A DNA stretch of 64,000 nucleotides, from NCBI RefSeq assembly GCF_958295425.1, contig NC_081146.1:7999649-8063648 (forward strand), read 5' to 3'. This DNA is from Solea solea. Its lineage: Eukaryota > Chordata > Actinopteri > Pleuronectiformes > Soleidae. A model generated the notes under the pieces. That model had not been told where the DNA came from, searched no databases, and saw only the letters and a list, made by a program, of their open reading frames with translations. Positions 58,248 through 64,000 of this stretch are shown here, in pieces. Each line of letters begins with the position of its first letter. The first letter of the stretch is position 1. Made by a program: the position numbers and the translations under genes.

Positions 58248-58641
58248 CTGGAGACACATAAACAAGGCCAGAATTAACACGACTGCAAAGTGATGTTAAC
58301 AAACAATGATTACAATCATGACTTTTATAATGACACACACACAGATTCTTCTTAGGACACTGCACTAACCTCCAGTCATTACACTAGCCTAAACAAAGCA
58401 CTATCCCTAACCTTTACCATAACTAGTCAATGCCTAACCATAACCGTGACCTAACTACTACCCCAACTAAACCATCTTAATGCTTAACAGTTTCCCAGAG
58501 ATAAGGTTCTGCCCAGGTTTTGGTCTACTTGAGGACTACCGGTCCTGACAAGGTCAATGTTTTAGACAGGAAACACACACACAAAAAAACAAACACATTC
58601 TTGTGAGAACATTCAGAAACATAATGCATTCCCTCACACCT

Positions 58642-58830
58642 AACCCTTAACCCAGTGTGTCCCAGTCCTGGTCCTGGTCCTCACACACCCACTGTCCTGC
58701 ATGTTCCACTGTCCTGCTCCAACACACCTGATTCAAATCAGCTCGTTACCAAGCTCTGCAATGGCCTGATAATTAGTCATTCATTTGAATCAGGTGTGTT
58801 GTCGCCGGGCGACATCTAAAACATGCCTTA
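58642..58830. mobile_element. Palindromic MITE (CAACACACCTGATTCAAAT arms)
   Basis: CAACACACCTGATTCAAATC at 58720-58740 is mirrored by ATTTGAATCAGGTGTGTTG at 58784-58803. Outer parts include CAGTCCTGGTCCTGGTCCTC on the left and GACATCTAAAACATGCC on the right. This is a known fish hAT-like foldback MITE. The right terminus is truncated. Confidence 0.75.
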
Positions 58831-59673
58831 AACAATACAACTTACAAGTCTAACCCTAAAGACTAAGTCATGGTGAGGACCAGACAACAATGTCTTAACA
58901 AAGATCTCAAGTTGTCCTCACAGCCAACTACAGACAGAAACACACACAAGTTTGATAGGGATACACACAATTGTGTCACTAAAATGAACATTTAGTGAGA
59001 CACTCAACAAGTGCTGATATATTTGAAATAAAAACAATGCCAAAACTAAACATTAAATACAAAAAATCCTATTACTATTACTATTATACTATTGGCCCGA
59101 TTAATTGGTCCCCCTCCTCTTACACACATGAAAGCACACACACGCACACACACTTTTGCATTTGCTCAGCATGTGTCATTGCTGCATGATGTGTTGTATT
59201 ACAGATGCTGTCTGCTTGAATGTGCACCCAGGGTCAAACAGATCTTTGTTTGTGTGTGTTTGTGTATTGGTGACTTTTCTGTATGGGCTCAAGGCTCCAG
59301 GGCCACAGCTCCTTCTCCTGGTATCAGTGTAGCTTTGTCCCCTAACCCCAGTGCTCGTACATCAACCCGAGCACAACGCTGCGCTCAAGTCAGCCGTCAA
59401 CGTCCTGGCTACGTTTCTCCTCCGCCAGAGCTCATATATCAGTGTCAAACCTAAAAAAGACTCCGCCTGACAGGAAGATAAGGTCTGATTCTGGGTATGT
59501 GTGGGTACAGATGTGTGCGTCTCTCTCAGTGTGTGTGTGTAGTTTGTGTGACAAAGTGAAATAGATTCTTTCCTGACATCCAAAAGCCATCTTTTTCTCC
59601 CCATCACAGACACAGACCCATATCTGTGTGACAGAGACAGGTTGCAGTTGTAAATCATACACACATCGATGAG

Positions 59674-59722
59674 CACACACACGCACACGCACACGCACGC
59701 ACACACACACGCACACACACAC
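59674..59722. repeat. (CA)n/(CG)n compound microsatellite
   Basis: CA units interrupted by CG dinucleotides over about 50 bp within efna3 intron 1. Confidence 0.88.
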
Positions 59723-62199
59723 CCACCCCACATGCACTCAACTGTTCTAGTGGTGACACCGTAAAACCACAAGGGGGCAGCAGTGTGTCATCCTCAGCCT
59801 GACGCTTCCCCTCTAGTTTTCTTTTTTTTTTTGCCAGTTCTAGGTCATGTCTCCAGGGAGATTATTATTCAATTATTAAATGAAGATCGAAACACTGTTC
59901 CCAATGTCTCCCACTCTCCATCATTTCTTACCACTCTCCTCAAATCCCTCTTAGTCTCCCTGCTCTCCATCTCACTCCTAAGAGTCATTTCAGAGCAACA
60001 TGAACGCAAGATTAATTGTTCGACATCCATAACTCTCTGCCCTCCTCTCCTCTCATTACATCATTTACTAGCCTGCAGAGGAGATTTACTTGACTTCCGC
60101 TGGTATTAGCAGTAGAAAACAATCGTAAAAAGCTTCAAGGGAACTATATTTATAGGGAATGCAAAGCAGAGAGAAAGATCTGGAGGGTGAGAGAAAAATA
60201 ATACCAGTGAGGGATGACTTTGGTTCCACCAGGGAGGTGGAAATGCAAATTGAGCAAAAGAGTAGTGAGAGCCAGAAACTGAACATCCAGAAAAAAAAGA
60301 AAGGAAAAAAAAGAGAGAGAGAGGCAGTTGGAGAGTTTTTACGAGAGCAAAGAAAAGCACAAACTCAAGATGAGGGATAATGGTGCAAAGAGAAAGAGTG
60401 AAAATGAGGGTGAGGACACCTTCAGAGCATCTTCAGTAATCTGAAAGGGCAAATCACTTCTCACAGGATTAGGATTCCCACTGTGTATGCATACATTGTT
60501 ATACATGTATGTGTGTGTGTGTGTGTGTGAGAAAGTGTACATCAACCTCACAGTGTCTAAATTCCAGCATCAAAACATACCAAAAAAGAATGATTTCCCA
60601 AAATGTGACAAACACATTAGAATCTTTAACAATGATAATAAGACCAAAACAAGTTCATCTACAACTGTGGATAATCAGATATGATCAATAACATGTCAAA
60701 AGGATTATTTTTAATCCTCTTATTCGAAACTGACAGTGATTTTGCAGCTGCAGAAAGTTCCGTTGGACTTTAATCTGAAATAACTGAGTCTAACTTGCAT
60801 GGCCAACCATGTGCCAGGTTTGCTCAGGATGCCTTTTAATATTATATTAGTGTTGTTAGCTGACCAAGCCCTGTGCTTTTAATGCATTATTGTAAAGAAA
60901 TGAATACAACTCAGTACAAGTTATTGCAATCCAATAAAACGTATGTATACGCTCACTGTAATTACAAAATGCAGACTGTTTCAATATAATAATGTAAACG
61001 TAGTCACCATTAAATACTTTTATAGTGCATGGATTGTGAAGAATGGAATGAAAGACTGTCCCATGTGGCGAGGGTCAGTTTCTACTTTAACTTTATTTAA
61101 CTGACCAGTTGATTATTATTTTATGTTCATGTCATACACATAAGCGGTTGATTAAGAGGACACTAAAACTGACATTACATTATTACACTGAATCCCAACA
61201 AGAAAATTATCTTTTGCAACTTGTTTGTGATTCTAAATTGAAAATTCCGCCTTCTTTCTCAGGCAATAAAAAGAAATCTGCCGCTTCCTTTACTGAAGCA
61301 CGACTCAAGAGTCGTCCATGCAAGGAAATCAGCACAGAAAGTGGACATTTCACTAAAAACAAGAGCCCTTATATCCTCATAAATGAGACGATAAAACTAA
61401 AATGAATCTCATTCTCATTTGAATGGAGTTCACACATCAAACACAGTGTGTGTCTGGGACGGCGTGGAATAGAGCAGTCCCCAGGGCTCATAGTAATGAT
61501 CCCGTATGTAACTGTGCACATAAAGAGCTCTGTCTCTTATCGGAATTATAAATCACGTACGGTTCTACATGGCAACTATTGCGCCAGTTAATAAGTTCAT
61601 AACTTTAAAGTAACAGTGTTAGTGTGTCAGAGAGGTGCTGATTTAACTCAACTGTAATTGGACTATAATTGTGTTGTCAGATTCAAGCACACATTTTTTT
61701 TTTTATTCATGTAATTTATTGCATTTTATGGCAGAGTGAAGCTATTTCTTTAATTGTATGTGCATGTTGGCTGTATATATCTGTATGTTAGGTTTAGGGT
61801 GTGTATAAATCTGTTTCATCGCCGTCATAAAACTGACTATATCGAAGATACAAAGATATAAATACACCTTATTTAATATCTAAGTATCAGTTTTTGTTTG
61901 TGTGGGGACGCTTCTTCTTCACAGATGACAAAAAGAAAAACAATGGAAATCTGCACATCAAGCGACTCAGTGTCAAAGAAAAAAACAACTTAACAATAAA
62001 AGCCAGAATTGTTGCCAAGCAGGAGGCCAAATACAAAAAGGCAAGCCCGGCGCACGAATGATGCAACTTCCTGGACCCGCGTACCGTGGAGAGTATGAGA
62101 GTGATGATGCTGCTTTGGCCGAGACAAAGACGGTGAGACTGGAGGGACAAGCCGCAGGTGCAGTGGCCACGCTGCAGACGAGGGAGGCAGATGTGCAAC

Positions 62200-62231
<32 letters not shown>

Positions 62232-62378
62232 GGTGGTGTGCGGCATTGGGTTACATCTGCACCATGAGGATCGGGCAGAAGCAGAGACGGTAGTAAAAAT
62301 ATGAAAATGTACATTCTGGGGGTAATTATAATATATGTTGATAGGTCCTAAAAATAAACCAGTGGATAGTATAAGCTG

Positions 62379-62380
<2 letters not shown>

Positions 62381-62408
<28 letters not shown>
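62381..62408. repeat. (CTG)9 trinucleotide repeat
   Basis: Nine CTG units in a row in efna3 intron 1; on the transcript strand it reads CAG. Confidence 0.92.
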
Positions 62409-62409
<1 letters not shown>

Positions 62410-63009
62410 TTTATTTACTTTTACTTCTAAAATGAATTTATTTTGGCAATTCCTCTGAGTTTAACGATACAACATAGTAACGGTAATAACGTATGCCACA
62501 GTAAAATCTGCAGGCAGTTTCGTGGTATTAAAATGTTCATACTGACCAACCCTATTAGAATACTTTAAAGTAGGGCAATCATTCAATAACAGTATATATC
62601 ACAACACAACTGTCTTCAATATCAGTATACATCAATATAATGTTAATGCTTTGTATGTTGTAGATGAATATTTTATATTGTTTTTAAGTGCAGTTATCTG
62701 GTTTCTTTGAATATAACTCAGGTGCAAAAATAAATTTTCCCTTTTATCATGATATTAGAATGTTGTACTTTGTTATCTTTCAATTCTACTTAAAGTCTAT
62801 TGTTTATATGCAAAATGGCACCGACAAACGATTACACATTTCTATCAATTTAAACAACAGAACTTAATGGTCATCACTTAAACTTCATGTCTAATCACCG
62901 GTGTGTCGATTCAGTCCAAGAAAATAGAGATAAATATTTTAATTAAATTTATTAACTTTTTTCAGAGGCTTTTTCTATTCACTGTTTTGATCCAGCTACT
63001 CATCTTCTA

Positions 63010-63240
63010 TCACTTAATCACACCCTGGACAGGTCGCCAGGCCATCACAGGGCGACATAGAGACAAACAACCATTCACTCTCACACCTACAGTGAATTTA
63101 GAGAGTCAAATTCACCTAATCACACACACACACGAGGAGAACATACAAACTGCATGCAGACAGACTCTCGTCTCTCGCAGACCCCGGGTCTTCTTGCTGC
63201 AAAGGCAAGAGTGCTAACCACTACAACCAGCCGTGTGGCC
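63010..63240 (-). mobile_element. LINE/SINE 3'-tail repeat, copy 3 (inverted)
   Basis: On the minus strand it repeats the landmarks of copies 1 and 2: CTCTAAATTCACTGTAGGTG, GAGTGAATGGTTGTTTGTCT, GGCCTGGCGACCTGTCCAGG and a terminal AAGTGATAGAAGATG. It also includes a longer left part with ACCCGGGGTCTGCGAGAGAC. Confidence 0.7.
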
Positions 63241-63891
63241 CTCACTGCCCTGATATTGGACTTTATTGGATTCTAATGCTCCCTCAGCACTAAAATGAAG
63301 ATGGATGGAGAGACACAGAGGTGTAGCAGCTTATGAGATGTCATGGTGTGCTGCTGCCCTCTGCTCTCTTTTCATACCTCACCCCTCGGCTGCCGCCGTA
63401 TCCCCTCTAATTTCCTCTTACATAAGTGATATATGCTGTGTGCAGCCAGAGGAGGAAGCGGAGCATGCACCAAAAAAAAAAAGGCAGAAGAACAGGAACG
63501 CCATCGGATCCACCAGAGCGACACAGTGAAGGGACGACAGAGGCAAACCAGAGGAGGTTTTATAGGACGAGACGAGGGCTGGTCAGGGTTAAAAGCTGCG
63601 GAGTGTGGCCACCAGGGAGTGGAGCGCGATAGCAGGAGGGAGCAAGACAACGCAACAGCTAAGAGCAAGATCAAAGTGGGCCTGGATCAATGTCGCCACT
63701 GTAAAATCACATCAGAGAGTATAGAGAGAGAAACACACACACACACACACACACTAACTAGATAAATCAGTCATAATGCCACAAACTTACCCCCTGTTCC
63801 ACTATTACCTGACTGGCCTTGTATGAATAAAACACTGTGAACGTGACAGAAATCATTCCTTTTATTTTATTTTTAGCTGGTTGAATGAAAG

Positions 63892-63910
63892 ATATATATA
63901 TATATATATA
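63892..63910. repeat. (TA)n microsatellite
   Basis: About nine TA units near the window edge. Confidence 0.9.
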
Positions 63911-64000
63911 TTAACAAAAGGCCACTGTAAAAGCTGAAAAGATTTATATCATGCCCTACACGTATGACTGTTAGAGCATGTTTTCTATTTATTTCATTAT

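Larger units (their letters stand above)
58248..64000 (-). other. efna3: efna3 intron 1 (partial), no exon 1 found
   Basis: I searched the minus strand for the expected HAVYWNSSN-type exon 1 and did not find it, so intron 1 is longer than 5.7 kb. Contents include CCTAACC-type sequence at 58370-58490, a MITE at 58642-58830, CA/CG tracts at 59674-59722, GT at 60508-60528, poly-C then poly-A at 62201-62230, CTG repeats at 62381-62408, an inverted LINE/SINE tail at 63010-63240, CA at 63732-63753 and TA at 63892-63910. Confidence 0.7.

Overview
The window reads as nuclear DNA of a ray-finned (teleost) fish. The evidence is vertebrate-type split genes with GT-AG introns, very abundant CA/GT and GA microsatellites, and a scatter of decayed Tc1-like transposons, LINE/SINE tails and hAT-like MITEs of the kinds typical of teleosts. 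There is no sign of bacterial operons, CRISPR arrays, plasmid functions or viral genes. Nearly all long open frames are translations of simple repeats or chance frames.

Two genes are supported, both on the minus strand and both ephrin-A ligands. Their order is head to tail, as in the mammalian EFNA3-EFNA1 cluster. (1) efna1 at 1-8133 is partial, with its 3' end beyond position 1. Exon 1 is 8036-8133, exon 2 is 250-545 and exon 3 is 1-154. A GC-box/CCAAT promoter-like block lies at about 8361-8420. (2) efna3 at 49763-58247 is partial, with exon 1 beyond position 64000. Exon 2 is 57955-58247, exon 3 is 56815-56880, exon 4 is 55588-55665 and exon 5, carrying the GPI-tail and stop, is 49763-49881. 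All seven exons were joined by hand; every visible junction has GT/AG borders and the reading frame is kept throughout.

The approximately 41 kb between the genes (8.4-49.7 kb) and the large introns hold no further gene that I can recognise. They hold microsatellites, including a roughly 690-bp GATA/GACA array just upstream of the efna1 promoter. They also hold a 192-bp tandem duplication, two Tc1-like transposase relics, a LINE reverse-transcriptase relic, an integrase-type transposon relic between inverted repeats, several MITEs with visible terminal inverted repeats, and three copies of one LINE/SINE-tail repeat.

Both genes encode GPI-anchored ligands of Eph receptor tyrosine kinases that act at cell-cell contacts. 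No new molecular system is evident. The points most worth following are the simple repeats flanking the in-frame skippable efna3 exons 3 and 4, the missing exon-3 donor in efna1, and the GATA/GACA array next to the efna1 promoter.
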